From: Trichococcus ilyis
GTDB taxonomy: Bacteria > Bacillota > Bacilli > Lactobacillales > Aerococcaceae
DNA length: 64,000 bases
Assembly (NCBI RefSeq): GCF_900109135.1
Contig: NZ_FNYT01000007.1
Span: 33,038-97,037 of the forward strand
Direction: 5' to 3'
Under the pieces are notes generated by a model, which did not search any database, was not told where the DNA came from, and worked only from the letters and a program-made list of their open reading frames with translations. Within the stretch, counting starts at the first letter, position 1; every line of letters begins with the position of its first letter. The position numbers were made by a program, and so were the translations under genes. Positions 49,306 through 59,036 of the stretch are shown here, piece by piece.

Positions 49306-49353
49306 CAATCTCTCGACAAGACGCACCAAGTAATCGCCGGAACAACCGACGAA

Positions 49354-49391
49354 CAAAAAAGAAAAGCTGGGGACCCGCAGGCCCCCAGCTC
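49354..49391 (-). terminator. Terminator of the aldo-keto reductase gene
   Basis: AGCTGGGG/CCCCAGCT stem, with TTTTCTTTTTT on the minus strand. Confidence 0.85.
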
Positions 49392-49405
49392 TGATTTGAC
49401 CGGTA

Positions 49406-50284
49406 TTATTTGATGCCGTGAGTGTCAACCCCGATTCGCTTGCCGAGGTTGTGGTCTTGGTGACCCCTTACGAAGTTGCTGTCTTTCTTGATGCGCGTGA
49501 TTCTTTCCAATTCTTCATCCGTCAGGTTGAAGTCGAACAGTTCAAGGTTTTCTTTCATGCGGTCGGCATCCTTCGTTTTCGGAATCGGAATAAGATCGCG
49601 CTGAACGGCCCATTTCAGAATGATCTGCGCCGGTGTTTTGTTGTATTTTTCAGCGATTTTCAGGACTTTCCCGTCTTCCAATGCTCTGCCCTTAGCCAGC
49701 GGGCTGTAGGCCATCGTTACGATGTTGTTGTCGTAGCCGAAATCGTCGACTTCTTCCATCAGATGGAACGGATTAATCTCCAATTGGTTCACGACCGGTT
49801 TGATGCGGGAAGTCGCCAATAAGCCCTTCAGATCTCCGCGAGTGAAGTTGGAAACACCGATACTGCGGACGATTCCGGAATCCTTGGCTTCTTCCAAAGC
49901 TTTCCAAGTGTCCGCCGTTACGGCTTCATCATTGCTTGGGAAGTGGATCAGGAACAGATCGATGTATTTCAGTCCAAGACGGTCGTAGCTGGCACGAATC
50001 GCGTCTGTTGCTTTTTCATAGCCCATATCGTCTTTGCCGAGTTTGGTCACGACGAAAATATCCTCGCGGGAAATGCCGGCATTGATTGCTTTATTGATAC
50101 CGCGGCCCACGCCGACTTCGTTGTCGTACATGCTGCCTGTGTCGATCAGGCGGTAACCGCGCATGATGGCCATGAAGACCATTTCTTCCGCTTCAGCATC
50201 GCTCACATTCCAAGTTCCGTATCCGATTCCTGGGATTGTAAAACCATCATTCAAAGGCATTCTGTCCATTAAGCTCTTCACCAT
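49406..50284 (-). CDS. Aldo/keto reductase
   Basis: NADPH-dependent carbonyl reductase of 292 residues. The catalytic tetrad is visible: Asp48 and Tyr53 in DTGSMYDNE, Lys81 in VVTKLG and His114 in FLIHFPS. GVSNFTRGDL and IPIPKTKDADRMKENLELFD are conserved AKR signatures, the latter binding the cofactor phosphate. I chose ATG 50284, downstream of AAGGAG, over an in-frame GTG at 50296 that abuts that site. Physiological substrate unknown; 2,5-diketogluconate-reductase-like enzymes are the closest class by layout. Monocistronic with a terminator. Confidence 0.9.
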   Translation of the reverse strand: MVKSLMDRMPLNDGFTIPGIGYGTWNVSDAEAEEMVFMAIMRGYRLIDTGSMYDNEVGVGRGINKAINAGISREDIFVVTKLGKDDMGYEKATDAIRASYDRLGLKYIDLFLIHFPSNDEAVTADTWKALEEAKDSGIVRSIGVSNFTRGDLKGLLATSRIKPVVNQLEINPFHLMEEVDDFGYDNNIVTMAYSPLAKGRALEDGKVLKIAEKYNKTPAQIILKWAVQRDLIPIPKTKDADRMKENLELFDFNLTDEELERITRIKKDSNFVRGHQDHNLGKRIGVDTHGIK

Positions 50285-50383
50285 GATAACCCACACTCCT
50301 TCTACTTATTTCCTTAAGTGTAACGCAATTCCGCCAGAAACACAAAAATTATTAATGCGCTTTCATAACAAACTGAAGGAAAA

Positions 50384-51262
50384 TCACTCCTCCCCTTCCG
50401 GAACGGTATCGTGCGTCAATGTTACGACGACCATTTCTGGACGGTTGTTGATGCGGAACGGGAAAGACGAGCCGCCGATGCCGCGGCTGACGACCAGTTT
50501 CTTATCCGGATCCGTCGGCAGCAGATAGACGCCCTCGGTATGTTGCGGCATCCGGCCCTGTCCAGGCGCAAACAATCCGCCGACTTTCGGGATACGGATT
50601 TGGCCGCCATGCGCATGCCCGGCGAACGTGACGTCGGCTGATTTTTCCGGATCGGTATGGTACTTCAGAAAATGTTCAGGACGGTGCGCCAGCAACAACC
50701 GCGTCTGGCCCTGCCAATCCTTTCTTAGCCTGATTTTTTTCAGGAAGTCCTTCGTGATTTTCTGAATGGCCGAACTCTTGTCGCTCAAACCCATGATGAC
50801 GATGGGCTTCCTGCCCTTGGCCACGACACTGATCGCCTCATCGTCCAATAAGCGGATTCCGTTTTTTTTGTACAGATCCACCGCGATGTGGAACATCGGC
50901 GAATGGCGGTCGTGGTTCCCGGTGATGGCATAGGTCGGCGCAATCGCCGCCAATTTACGGAACAGCTTTTCCGCCACCGTTGGATCAAAGAGCGCTTCGC
51001 CTTGGATCTGGTCGCCTGTCAAAAAGATGAAATCCGGCTCGGCCGCCTTGGTCATGTCGATCAGCTTGTTCAGATTGATTTTCTCTTTCGGCAAATGGAT
51101 ATCGGAAAGCTGGACGATCTTCAACCCTTCATTTTCCGGCGCCAGATGCTTGACCGGAATCGTATACTCGGTTTTCTGGATCCAGGTGTTTTGGAGATGC
51201 AGATAAGCCGCTGTGCCCGCCAAAACGGCAGTCTTCAGCAGGCTTTTGTTTTTTATGTTCAT
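50384..51262 (-). CDS. Membrane-anchored calcineurin-like metallophosphoesterase
   Basis: Product of 292 residues. An N-terminal helix (about 7-22) acts as anchor or Tat/Sec-type signal. The dimetal site motifs appear in order: SDIH (Asp54, His56), TGDQ, GNHDRH, and AGHAHGGQ. This matches the YkuE/YaeI group of UDP-2,3-diacylglucosamine-hydrolase-like and cell-envelope phosphoesterases; the substrate here is open. I chose ATG 51262 because AAAGG is nine bases before it and would abut the in-frame ATG at 51271. Confidence 0.88.
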   Translation of the reverse strand: MNIKNKSLLKTAVLAGTAAYLHLQNTWIQKTEYTIPVKHLAPENEGLKIVQLSDIHLPKEKINLNKLIDMTKAAEPDFIFLTGDQIQGEALFDPTVAEKLFRKLAAIAPTYAITGNHDRHSPMFHIAVDLYKKNGIRLLDDEAISVVAKGRKPIVIMGLSDKSSAIQKITKDFLKKIRLRKDWQGQTRLLLAHRPEHFLKYHTDPEKSADVTFAGHAHGGQIRIPKVGGLFAPGQGRMPQHTEGVYLLPTDPDKKLVVSRGIGGSSFPFRINNRPEMVVVTLTHDTVPEGEE

Positions 51263-51498
51263 ATTGATCATCCTTTGTGAAACCCTATTGTTACCTTTAT
51301 TCTAATGCTTTCGGGCGCGTCCGTCAAAACAAAACGGCTGAGGATGCACTGAGCGGATCCCCCGAAAAAGCGTAACAATATTGCTCAATACCATAAAAAT
51401 CGGTGTATCTTACTTCCTATTTAACAGTTTGCGTGTTATGTTTAATATATGGATATTACTCTTCAACATTATAACATCAATATGGAAGGAATGAATCT

Positions 51499-52986
51499 AT
51501 GCGTATATTTACAGAAAAATTGAGGGAAGTACTGCAGTCAGTGCTTCCGATCACCCTGCTTGTCGTCCTGCTCCACTTCACATTGACCCCGCTTGAAACG
51601 GTGGACCTGCAAAGGTTCCTGTTCGGTGCATTTTTGATCATCATCGGTTTGTCCGTTTTCCTCTTCGGCGTGGACATCGGCATCACGCCGATCGGGAAAT
51701 TCCTCGGGAAAGGCTTGGCCCGCAGCAACAGCATGAAATACGTACTCGGGATGGGGCTTGTGCTCGGCTTTTTCATCTCGATCGCGGAACCAGATCTGCA
51801 CATTTTGGCCGCGCAGGTTTCCGAGGTCACGAACGGCATGTATCCGAAAAATCTGCTGTTGGTCGTCGTTTCTGTCGGAATCGCCGTGCTGCTGACGCTC
51901 GGCCTCTTCCGGATCGTTTACCGTTATCCGCTCAACAAGGCCTTCACGTTCCTCTATCTCGCCATTTTCGGCTTGGCCTACTTCAGCACCAACGACCTGT
52001 TCGCCATCGCTTTTGACGCATCGGGTTCGACGACCGGCGCTTTGACCGTCCCCTTCATGTTGGCTTTGGCGGTCGGGGTGGCTTCCCTGAACCGGCGGAC
52101 GCAATCCGCGGAGGAAGACAGTTTCGGCCTGGTGGGGATCGCTTCAACCGGCGCCATTTTGGCCGTCTTGATTCTGGGCTTGTTCGTCCGTTCCGATGAA
52201 CCGCTCTCGGGCTCGATTCCAGCCAGTGCTGCCACGGTAACCGATTGGTTTGCACCATTCCTGCACGAACTGCCGAAAATCGCCGGCGAGATTTCATTGG
52301 CCGTTTCACCCATTCTGATCATTTTCGTCCTGAATCATGCGTTTTTTGCTGACGAGAAGCTCTCCAAACGCGCTTTCCGGCGCATTTTCCTTGGGATGGC
52401 CTACCTCTTTGTCGGCTTGGTGCTTTTCCTGACAGGCGTGAATGCCGGTTTCATGGAAGTCGGCCGCAAACTTGGCATGCTGATTGCGGGGATGGAAAGC
52501 TCGATTCCGGTCCTCCTTGTCGGCTTCGTCCTGGGCGTTCTGGTCATTTTGGCGGAACCTGCCGTATATGTGTTGACTCATCAAATAGAAGATGTTACAA
52601 CAGGTTATGTGAAACGCGGTATTGTGCTGGGATTCCTGTCGATCGGAGTCGGGCTCGCTGTCCTCTTGTCGGTCGTGCGTGTGCTCGTTCCCTGGCTGCA
52701 ATTATGGCACTATCTCGTCCCCGGCTACCTGATCATCATCGCCCTCTCCTACAAAGTGCCGAGCCTCTTCGTCGGGATCGCCTTCGATGCGGGCGGCGTC
52801 GCTTCGGGTCCGATGACGGCCACTTTCATCCTGGCATTCATTCAAGGCGTGGCGGAAATCACGCCGCACGCCAATGTCCTCTTGGAGGGCTTCGGGATGA
52901 TCGCAATGGTGGCGATGATGCCGATCATTTCGCTGCAATTATTGGGCGCCATTTACCAGCGCAACAGTGTAAAGGAGGGTCTTTAA
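51499..52986 (+). CDS. DUF1538 membrane protein, PII-linked copy
   Basis: Integral membrane protein of 495 residues, paralog of the one at 14945. Two homologous halves: ISIAEPDLHILAAQVSEVT and AFDASGSTTGALTVPF, then VILAEPAVYVLTHQIEDVT and AFDAGGVASGPMTATF. The repeated acidic EP-x-x-HxL/YVL and FDxxGxxxG motifs look like an inverted-repeat transporter core. GGAAGG precedes the ATG. A PII-like gene follows immediately and is evidently cotranscribed. That pairing suggests a carrier gated by a small regulatory protein, comparable in logic to AmtB-GlnK or SbtA-SbtB; this is inference. Confidence 0.85.
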   Translation: MRIFTEKLREVLQSVLPITLLVVLLHFTLTPLETVDLQRFLFGAFLIIIGLSVFLFGVDIGITPIGKFLGKGLARSNSMKYVLGMGLVLGFFISIAEPDLHILAAQVSEVTNGMYPKNLLLVVVSVGIAVLLTLGLFRIVYRYPLNKAFTFLYLAIFGLAYFSTNDLFAIAFDASGSTTGALTVPFMLALAVGVASLNRRTQSAEEDSFGLVGIASTGAILAVLILGLFVRSDEPLSGSIPASAATVTDWFAPFLHELPKIAGEISLAVSPILIIFVLNHAFFADEKLSKRAFRRIFLGMAYLFVGLVLFLTGVNAGFMEVGRKLGMLIAGMESSIPVLLVGFVLGVLVILAEPAVYVLTHQIEDVTTGYVKRGIVLGFLSIGVGLAVLLSVVRVLVPWLQLWHYLVPGYLIIIALSYKVPSLFVGIAFDAGGVASGPMTATFILAFIQGVAEITPHANVLLEGFGMIAMVAMMPIISLQLLGAIYQRNSVKEGL

Positions 52987-53655
52987 TTGACCGAAAAAAT
53001 TGAAAACGCACGATTCTACGACGTCATCTTTGTCGTCGTCAACATCGGCAAAGCCAGCCGCGTGCTTGAAGAAGCGAAGAAATGCGGCATCACCGGCGGG
53101 ACCATCATGCATGGCTCCGGCACGGTTTCCAGCACCCTTTTGCGCACAATCGGTTTTTATGAAGTGAAAAAGGAAATCCTCTTCATGGTCTGCGCGCGCG
53201 AAAAGACGCAGGCTGCCATCGAACACATCAGCTCGCTCTTCCATTTCGAGCTGCCGAACCGCGGCATCCTGTTCACCAGTCCGGTTTCGCACCTGCTGGG
53301 CACGCACGGCGAACGCCTGCATCTGCACGAGCAGGGTGCCCATCCGTTGATGGCCGATCACGAAGTCTTCTTCACGATCGTCGCTGCCGGATCGGGTGAT
53401 GAAGTCGTCGAAGCGGCGGCTGCGGCAGGCGCACGCGGCGGCACTCTCTTCCATGGCACCGGCGCTTTTGCGGATCAATGCCGTAAAGCGTTCGGGATCG
53501 AACTCGACAGCGGCAAGGACATCATCATGAACCTGGTCAGCGCCGATGTCGCTTCCGCGGTGGAGGCCGCCATCGCCGAGCGGATGCAGCTGGATGTGCC
53601 CGGCAACGGCTTCCTGTTCAGTTTCGATGCCGAAAATGTGCACGGGGTCCGTTAA
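52987..53655 (+). CDS. Tandem PII-like regulatory protein
   Basis: Product of 222 residues made of two ferredoxin-like PII-type repeats. Repeat one has FVVVNIGKASRVLEEAKKCG, ITGGTIMHGSG and FMVCAREKTQAAIE. Repeat two has FTIVAAGSGDEVVEAAAAAG, ARGGTLFHGTG and MNLVSADVASAVEAAI. The paired GGTxxHGxG segments correspond to the nucleotide-binding T/B-loop region of PII. Translation begins at TTG 52987, directly after the DUF1538 stop, with GGAGGG seven bases upstream inside that gene. It likely gates the DUF1538 partner in response to a nucleotide. The fused tandem arrangement is less common than single-domain PII. Confidence 0.83.
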   Translation: MTEKIENARFYDVIFVVVNIGKASRVLEEAKKCGITGGTIMHGSGTVSSTLLRTIGFYEVKKEILFMVCAREKTQAAIEHISSLFHFELPNRGILFTSPVSHLLGTHGERLHLHEQGAHPLMADHEVFFTIVAAGSGDEVVEAAAAAGARGGTLFHGTGAFADQCRKAFGIELDSGKDIIMNLVSADVASAVEAAIAERMQLDVPGNGFLFSFDAENVHGVR

Positions 53656-53686
53656 AGACAATACGGCTGCTGGTCAAATACACAAG

Positions 53687-53724
53687 AAACCAGGTTGGCA
53701 TTCGATGCCGATCCGGTTTTTTTG
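53687..53724 (+). terminator. Terminator of the DUF1538-PII operon
   Basis: Bulged stem AAACC...GGCAT-TCG-ATGCC...GGTTT followed by TTTT, within longer ACACAA/TTGTGT flanks. Confidence 0.7.
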
Positions 53725-53741
53725 TGTACTTGAGCAGCGAT

Positions 53742-53880
53742 TCCCGAATGCTGCTTGGATATTCGCTAATTTTGCCTCGCGCTGAAGTCAAATTCCCGAA
53801 TGACACTTGGACATTCGAGAATCGCGCCCCACGCCGGTGTCAAATTCTCGAATGTTCCGCGGATATTCGATGATTCCCTT
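53742..53880. repeat. TCGAATG-type palindromic element, second locus
   Basis: CCCGAATGCTGCTTGGATAT with TCGC, AATTCCCGAATGACACTTGG with ATTCGAGAATCGCG, and ATTCTCGAATG with ATATTCGATGATTCC. Same motif family as 10030-10205. The remainder of 53881-54177 is AT-rich leader DNA. Confidence 0.6.
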
Positions 53881-54106
53881 CCCGACTGAGGCGAAATTTC
53901 CGGATGTGCCTCCCTTCATTTCCAGTATCTTTTGTTGCATATTGCCACGGCTGTTCTCCACTTCACAAACTGTTTTCCAAACTGTAGCAACATTCGCAGC
54001 GATCCTGCTGATTTTTATGAGAAAACATGCGAATTTTGTTCAATCTTTTTAATGAAACTCATTTATAACAGCTTATAGAACTGTATTATTTTTATGGATA
54101 AAACGG

Positions 54107-54135
54107 TTGCTTTCAGTCCGGATACGTGCTATCTT
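54107..54135 (+). promoter_or_regulatory. Promoter of the amino-acid ABC genes
   Basis: TTGCTT (54107-54112), 17-bp spacer, TATCTT (54130-54135), about 43 bp before the start codon. Confidence 0.55.
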
Positions 54136-54177
54136 ATGTCTAGTTCATATTCGAGGAAAAAAGGAGAGGTTTCACGG

Positions 54178-55065
54178 ATGGTTAAGAAAAAGAGAGTTTG
54201 GTTTGGCGGTTTGACGGCATTATTGGGTTTGACTTTGGCGGCCTGCGGGAGCGGCGAAACAGCCGACAGCAGTGCGACTGATACAGCAGCTTTAACTGAT
54301 TCAGAAACAGCATGGGACAAGATCGAGGAAGCCGGCGTGCTGAAGGCAGCCACTTCCGGTACGCTTTACCCTAATTCCTATCACGACAAGGAAACCGACG
54401 AATTGACCGGTTACGAAGTCGAGATTCTCCGCGAAGTCGCTGAACGCATCGGCGTGGAAGTGGAGTTCACCGAGATGGGCGTTGACGGCATGCTTACTTC
54501 CGTAAACAGCGGCGCCGTGGATGTTGCAGCATTCGGGATCGACCGCAACGGCGAAAATGCCGACAAATACAATTACACGACCCCTTACAAATATTCATTC
54601 GGAGCCATGGTTGTCCGTGCATCCGACAACTCCGGCATCGAATCGTTGGAAGATCTGAAAGGCAAGATTGCTGCCGGTGCGGCAACAACAACATACATGA
54701 AAGTTGCGCGTTACTTCGGCGCGGAAGAAAAAATCTATGACAACGCGACAAATGACATGTACTTGTCTGATGTGGCGAACGGACGTACCGACGTGATCCT
54801 GAACGACTACTACGCTCAGAAATTGGCTACTGCCGCTTTGCCGGACATCCCTGTAAAAGTGCATGACATTTTCTACAACCCGTCCGAAACCAATTTCTCG
54901 ATCAAAAAAGGCAACGACGAATTGACCGACAAGTTCAATGCTGCTTTGGAAGAAATGCGTGAAGATGGCACTTTGGCGGAATTATCCAAACAATTCTATG
55001 ACGGCGCGGACGTGACTGTGCAGATCGAATATGACTTCCCTGTCATCGACGTAAGCGGAATGTAG
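54178..55065 (+). CDS. Amino-acid ABC transporter substrate-binding lipoprotein
   Basis: Polar amino-acid-type solute-binding protein of 295 residues. The signal MVKKKRVWFGGLTALLGLTL ends at lipobox LAAC with Cys23. The mature part begins with VLKAATSGTLYPNSYHDKET and contains the family-typical LTGYEVEILREVAERIG, DVAAFGIDRNGENADKYNY and YLSDVANGRTDVILNDYYAQ. These resemble cystine or other sulfur-amino-acid binding proteins, but specificity is uncertain. AAAGGAGAGG precedes ATG 54178. It is followed by a permease gene after 24 bp; no ATPase gene follows. Confidence 0.88.
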   Translation: MVKKKRVWFGGLTALLGLTLAACGSGETADSSATDTAALTDSETAWDKIEEAGVLKAATSGTLYPNSYHDKETDELTGYEVEILREVAERIGVEVEFTEMGVDGMLTSVNSGAVDVAAFGIDRNGENADKYNYTTPYKYSFGAMVVRASDNSGIESLEDLKGKIAAGAATTTYMKVARYFGAEEKIYDNATNDMYLSDVANGRTDVILNDYYAQKLATAALPDIPVKVHDIFYNPSETNFSIKKGNDELTDKFNAALEEMREDGTLAELSKQFYDGADVTVQIEYDFPVIDVSGM

Positions 55066-55089
55066 TAGGAACAGAAAGGTGGACAAGAC

Positions 55090-55770
55090 ATGTCAGGCAT
55101 CCAATGGCAGTATATCTTCAATCCGGAATTGGCTCTCGACAGCCTGCCGTACGTCCTGCAAGGGATGGGCTATACGCTCGGAATCGCGTTGACCAGCATG
55201 GTGAATGGCACGTTGCTTGGCTTTGTCCTTGCCCTTCTGCAGCTGGCCAAGTTCAAACCTTTGCGCTGGCTGGCGCGCCTCTACATCTCCTTCATGCGGG
55301 GAACACCGACTTTGGTCATTCTGTTCCTGCTCTACTTCGGCTTTCCGTTCATCGGCATCCAGTTCACGGCGGTCACGGCGGCCATCATCGGCTTCAGCAT
55401 GAGTTCGGCCGCCTACAGCGCGGAAATCATCCGTTCCTCATTGAATTCCGTCAATTACGGCCAATGGGAAGCGGCTTATGCCTTGGGGCTGAAATGGTCG
55501 TTCATCATGCGCAAAGTCATCGTGCCGCAAGCGCTGCGGATCGCGATCCCGCCGATGAGCAACGTACTTTTGGACCTGATCAAAGGTTCGTCCCTGGCGG
55601 CGATGATCACCGTTCCGGAAATGTTCCAGAACGCCAAGATCGTCGGCGGCCGCGAGTTCGACTACATGACCATGTACATCCTGGTCGCGCTCATCTACTG
55701 GGCGATCTGCAGCATCTTCGCTATGTTCCAGACACGCATCGAAAAGAAACTGTCTTTGTATGTGGAATGA
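55090..55770 (+). CDS. Amino-acid ABC transporter permease
   Basis: Membrane protein of 226 residues with five helices, of the His/Glu/Gln/Arg/opine permease family. The cytoplasmic ATPase-contact loop is EAAYALGLKWSFIMRKVIVP followed by QALRIAIPP. FMRGTPTLVILFLLYFG is another family block. CAGAAAGGTGG precedes the ATG. It is second in the operon with the binding protein. The transcript ends at a strong terminator 28 bp later, so the ATPase must be encoded elsewhere. Confidence 0.9.
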   Translation: MSGIQWQYIFNPELALDSLPYVLQGMGYTLGIALTSMVNGTLLGFVLALLQLAKFKPLRWLARLYISFMRGTPTLVILFLLYFGFPFIGIQFTAVTAAIIGFSMSSAAYSAEIIRSSLNSVNYGQWEAAYALGLKWSFIMRKVIVPQALRIAIPPMSNVLLDLIKGSSLAAMITVPEMFQNAKIVGGREFDYMTMYILVALIYWAICSIFAMFQTRIEKKLSLYVE

Positions 55771-55798
55771 CACAAGCAACGTTGTATGCTGATACAGG

Positions 55799-55855
55799 AA
55801 ACAGGAAAGGCCCCCGACGAATCACAACATTCGTCAAGGGGCCTTTCCTGTTTTT
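55799..55855 (+). terminator. Terminator of the amino-acid ABC operon
   Basis: Very long stem: AACAGGAAAGGCCCC and GACGAAT pair with ATTCGTC and GGGGCCTTTCCTGTT, then TTT. Confidence 0.9.
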
Positions 55856-55869
55856 GGGGCTTGGTCAGT

Positions 55870-56042
55870 TGTGCTCCGGGGAACCGGACGCTCGCCGGAG
55901 GTCGGTGTCCTTTTGCAGGTTGAACTCCGGGGAAGCACGGTTCCCCGGAGAACAGCACTTTGCGGCGCTCATTTCCTCCGGGGAAGAAGCCGCTCGCCGG
56001 AGAACGGCGCTTTGCGGCGCTTCTGTCCTCCGGCGGCAATCG
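55870..56042. repeat. CCGGAG-family element (GCTCCGGGGAA variant)
   Basis: GCTCCGGGGAA...TCGCCGGAGG, AACTCCGGGGAA...TTCCCCGGAGAA and two CCTCCGGGGAAG-type modules with repeated AGAACGGCGCTTTGCGGCGC. Variant arms indicate an older or separate expansion. Confidence 0.7.
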
Positions 56043-56101
56043 GGACAGGAACAATCCGGCAGTTGTCTGCCATTCCAAAAAGGAACCCATTAAAATCAAC
56101 T

Positions 56102-56143
56102 AAACGCAAAAAGCAGGCTGTTACGGGCCTGCTTTTTGCGTTT
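56102..56143 (-). terminator. Bidirectional terminator before acnA end
   Basis: Perfect 17-bp stem AAACGCAAAAAGCAGGC/GCCTGCTTTTTGCGTTT around an 8-nt loop. It can stop acnA transcription from the minus strand. Confidence 0.85.
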
Positions 56144-56217
56144 ATTGGAAGCCGGAGTCGGAGGCCGTCTTCCTTCTCTATTTATCGTTTCACTCGGAAT
56201 AGCATCATCAGAAAAGC

Positions 56218-58911
56218 TTATTTGATCTTGTTGCGCAAGACCATCGGCAGAATGCCTTTGTTGCGGTAATAGTCGATTTCGATTTCGGAATCCAACCGTG
56301 CAATGGCTTGGAATGTTTTTTCCGTTCCATCGGCTGCTTTGGCGGTTACCGTAATCACTTCATTCGGTTTCACATCATCCGAAATGGCGATTGCGTACTC
56401 TTCCAAGCCTGTCAATCCCAGCGTATCCGCATCTTCGCCTTTGAGGAATTCAAGCGGCAGCGCACCCACCATGATCAGGTTGGAGCGGTGGATCCGTTCG
56501 AAACTCTTGGCGATGACCGCATCAACACCCAACAGTCTGGCGCCTTTTGCTGCCCAGTCACGGGAAGAGCCCATTCCGTAATCGTCTCCGGCCAAGATGA
56601 CCAATCCGGTGCCATCCTCTTTGTATTTCACGCTGGCATCGAAAATCGGCATGATTTCATTGGTCGGCACATATTTCGTGTAGCCGCCCTCCAAGCCGTC
56701 CGCCAACGCATTTCTCAGACGGATATTCGAGAAGGTTCCGCGTACCATCACTTCATGATGGCCCCGGCGGCTGCCGTATGAGTTGAAGTCTTTCGGTTTC
56801 ACGCCACGCTCCATCAGATATTTTCCGGCAGGAGACTTCATAGCGATCGCTCCAACCGGCGAAATATGGTCGGTTGTTATCGAATCCTGGAACTTGCCCA
56901 ATACGCGCAGTCCTTTCAGAGTCGCGATCGGTTCAGTCTCCAATTGGAAGTTTTCGAAGTATGGCGGATTTGCGATATAGGTTGAATCGGCATCCCAATC
57001 GTAGACAGGTTTGTCCACTGATTCGATTTTGTTCCATAGATCGTTCGAATCAAAGACGGAACGGTATTCTTCCTTGAACATATCCGCAAGGACGCTTTCG
57101 TTCACAACTTTTTGGACTTCTTCATTGCTCGGCAAGATGTCCTTCAAGTAGACAGGTTGCCCTTCTTTGTCCGTACCGATCGGATCAGTGGCCAGATTCA
57201 CTTTGACATTACCCGCCAAAGCATAGGCGATGACCAAGTGCGGCGCTGCCAGATAACCGGCTTTCACTTCCGCATGGATACGGCCTTCAAAGTTGCGGTT
57301 ACCGCTCAAGACAGCCGAAAGGAGGATGTTGCCTTCTTTGGCGGCTTCACTGACTTCCGGTCTCAGCGGGCCGGAGTTCCCCACGCAGGTCATGCAGCCG
57401 TAGCCGATGATATTGAAGCCCAATGCTTCAAGGTAAGGCAATAAGCCTGATTTTTCGTAATAACGGGCGGTGACTTTCGAACCCGGAGACATCGACGTTT
57501 TGACGTAGCGTTTCACGGATAAGCCTTTTTCAACCGCATTTTTGGCCAATAAAGCAGCGCTCAGCATCAGGTAAGGGTTGCTTGTATTCGTACAGCTGGT
57601 GATGGCAGCGATGGTCACCGCTCCATTTTCCATTTCTTCCTGATAGCCATCTTCATAGGTGATCGTTACTTTGTTGTCGATATCGGCTGCATCCAATCCA
57701 TAGCCTTGGTTCCCCATCGGTGCCGAGTAGGCTTCGATGAATTTATCGCTGACATCGGACAGTTTCACCAAGTCCTGCGGTCTTTTCGGTCCGGCCAAGC
57801 TCGGTTCCACTGTAGACAGGTCGATTTCGATCAGTTCGGAATAAACCGGTTCGATCGCATCGTTATAGAACAGGTTGTTCGCTTTGACATAAGCTTCAAT
57901 CTGGTCCACTTTGGCGTTTTTTCTGCCGGTGAAGCGCAGGTAGCCCAAAGTTTCAGCATCGACCGGGAAGAAGCCGCAAGTCGCTCCGTATTCCGGTGCC
58001 ATGTTGGCGATGACCGATCTGTCGGCGATCGTCAGGTTTTTCAGGCCTTCACCGAAATATTCGACGAATTTTCCGACAACTTTTTGCTCGCGCAACACTT
58101 GGGTCATTTTCAAAGCCAAGTCGGTTGCTGTTGCGCCGTTTTCAAGCTTGCCGGTGAAGCGTACGCCTACGACATCCGGCATCTGCAGGTAGCATGGTTG
58201 TCCCAGCATGCCCGCTTCTGCTTCGATGCCGCCGACGCCCCAGCCAAGGACACCTAAAGCGTTGATCATTGTTGTATGCGAGTCGGTCCCGACCAAAGTG
58301 TCCGGGTAAAGAATGGTTTGCCCATCGACTTCGGCTTCCTTGACGACATCCGCCAAATATTCCAGATTGACCTGATGGACGATCCCTGTCGCTGGCGGCA
58401 CCACGCTGAAGGAATCAAATGATTTTTCCGCCCAGCTGAAGAACTCATAGCGCTCACGGTTGCGATCGAACTCGATTTCCGCATTCATCCGGAAGGCATC
58501 ATTGAAACCGGAATAATCGACCTGAACGGAGTGGTCGATGACCAAGTCCACCGGGATATCCGGATTGATGATCGCGGAATCTTTGCCCAACTTATCAGTC
58601 ACATAACGCAAAGCAGCCAAGTCCACGATGGCCGCCCCGCCCGTCAAATCCTGCAGGATGACACGGGATGGTTTGAATGGAATCTCTGTTTTCACTTCAT
58701 TGATTGGCTTCCAATTAGCCAAGGACAATACATGGTTTTCGGTGATGACTTTGCCGTCCTCTTGGCGCAACAGGTTTTCCAGCAAGACACGGATGGAATA
58801 AGGCAATTTGGCGATCGTCACTTGTCCGTTTTCCAGTGATTTCAGATCGTAGTACTTGTACTCCTGGCCGTTAGCGGTGATGGTTTTCATTGATTTTTGT
58901 TTGCTGTTCAT
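56218..58911 (-). CDS. acnA: Aconitate hydratase (AcnA type)
   Basis: 4Fe-4S enzyme of 897 residues interconverting citrate, cis-aconitate and isocitrate. Cluster ligands are Cys440 in SCTNTSNP and Cys506 and Cys509 in [32 protein letters not shown] and the swivel-domain [20 protein letters not shown] are AcnA signatures. GGAGAGG precedes ATG 58911. It is divergent from a LysR gene 125 bp away, in the arrangement of citB and CcpC-like regulators. No citrate synthase or isocitrate dehydrogenase is nearby. The neighbouring CitMHS carrier and PrpF-like isomerase suggest it works on imported tricarboxylates. Confidence 0.95.
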   Translation of the reverse strand: MNSKQKSMKTITANGQEYKYYDLKSLENGQVTIAKLPYSIRVLLENLLRQEDGKVITENHVLSLANWKPINEVKTEIPFKPSRVILQDLTGGAAIVDLAALRYVTDKLGKDSAIINPDIPVDLVIDHSVQVDYSGFNDAFRMNAEIEFDRNRERYEFFSWAEKSFDSFSVVPPATGIVHQVNLEYLADVVKEAEVDGQTILYPDTLVGTDSHTTMINALGVLGWGVGGIEAEAGMLGQPCYLQMPDVVGVRFTGKLENGATATDLALKMTQVLREQKVVGKFVEYFGEGLKNLTIADRSVIANMAPEYGATCGFFPVDAETLGYLRFTGRKNAKVDQIEAYVKANNLFYNDAIEPVYSELIEIDLSTVEPSLAGPKRPQDLVKLSDVSDKFIEAYSAPMGNQGYGLDAADIDNKVTITYEDGYQEEMENGAVTIAAITSCTNTSNPYLMLSAALLAKNAVEKGLSVKRYVKTSMSPGSKVTARYYEKSGLLPYLEALGFNIIGYGCMTCVGNSGPLRPEVSEAAKEGNILLSAVLSGNRNFEGRIHAEVKAGYLAAPHLVIAYALAGNVKVNLATDPIGTDKEGQPVYLKDILPSNEEVQKVVNESVLADMFKEEYRSVFDSNDLWNKIESVDKPVYDWDADSTYIANPPYFENFQLETEPIATLKGLRVLGKFQDSITTDHISPVGAIAMKSPAGKYLMERGVKPKDFNSYGSRRGHHEVMVRGTFSNIRLRNALADGLEGGYTKYVPTNEIMPIFDASVKYKEDGTGLVILAGDDYGMGSSRDWAAKGARLLGVDAVIAKSFERIHRSNLIMVGALPLEFLKGEDADTLGLTGLEEYAIAISDDVKPNEVITVTAKAADGTEKTFQAIARLDSEIEIDYYRNKGILPMVLRNKIK

Positions 58912-59004
58912 AATACCTCTCCAATTTTTGAATTCTTGTATTTACTTAAGCTGATTGTATCCCTATAATGAACATAAATGAAATATATATTATTTATACA
59001 AACC

Positions 59005-59019
59005 ATAATCAAAACTTAT
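59005..59019. promoter_or_regulatory. LysR/CcpC-like dyad between acnA and lysR
   Basis: ATAATCAAAACTTAT is an exact ATAA-N7-TTAT. It lies 18 bp before the LysR start codon and about 94 bp before acnA. A related site precedes prpF at 62671-62685. Confidence 0.65.
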
Positions 59020-59036
59020 GATAAGGGGATGATTTT

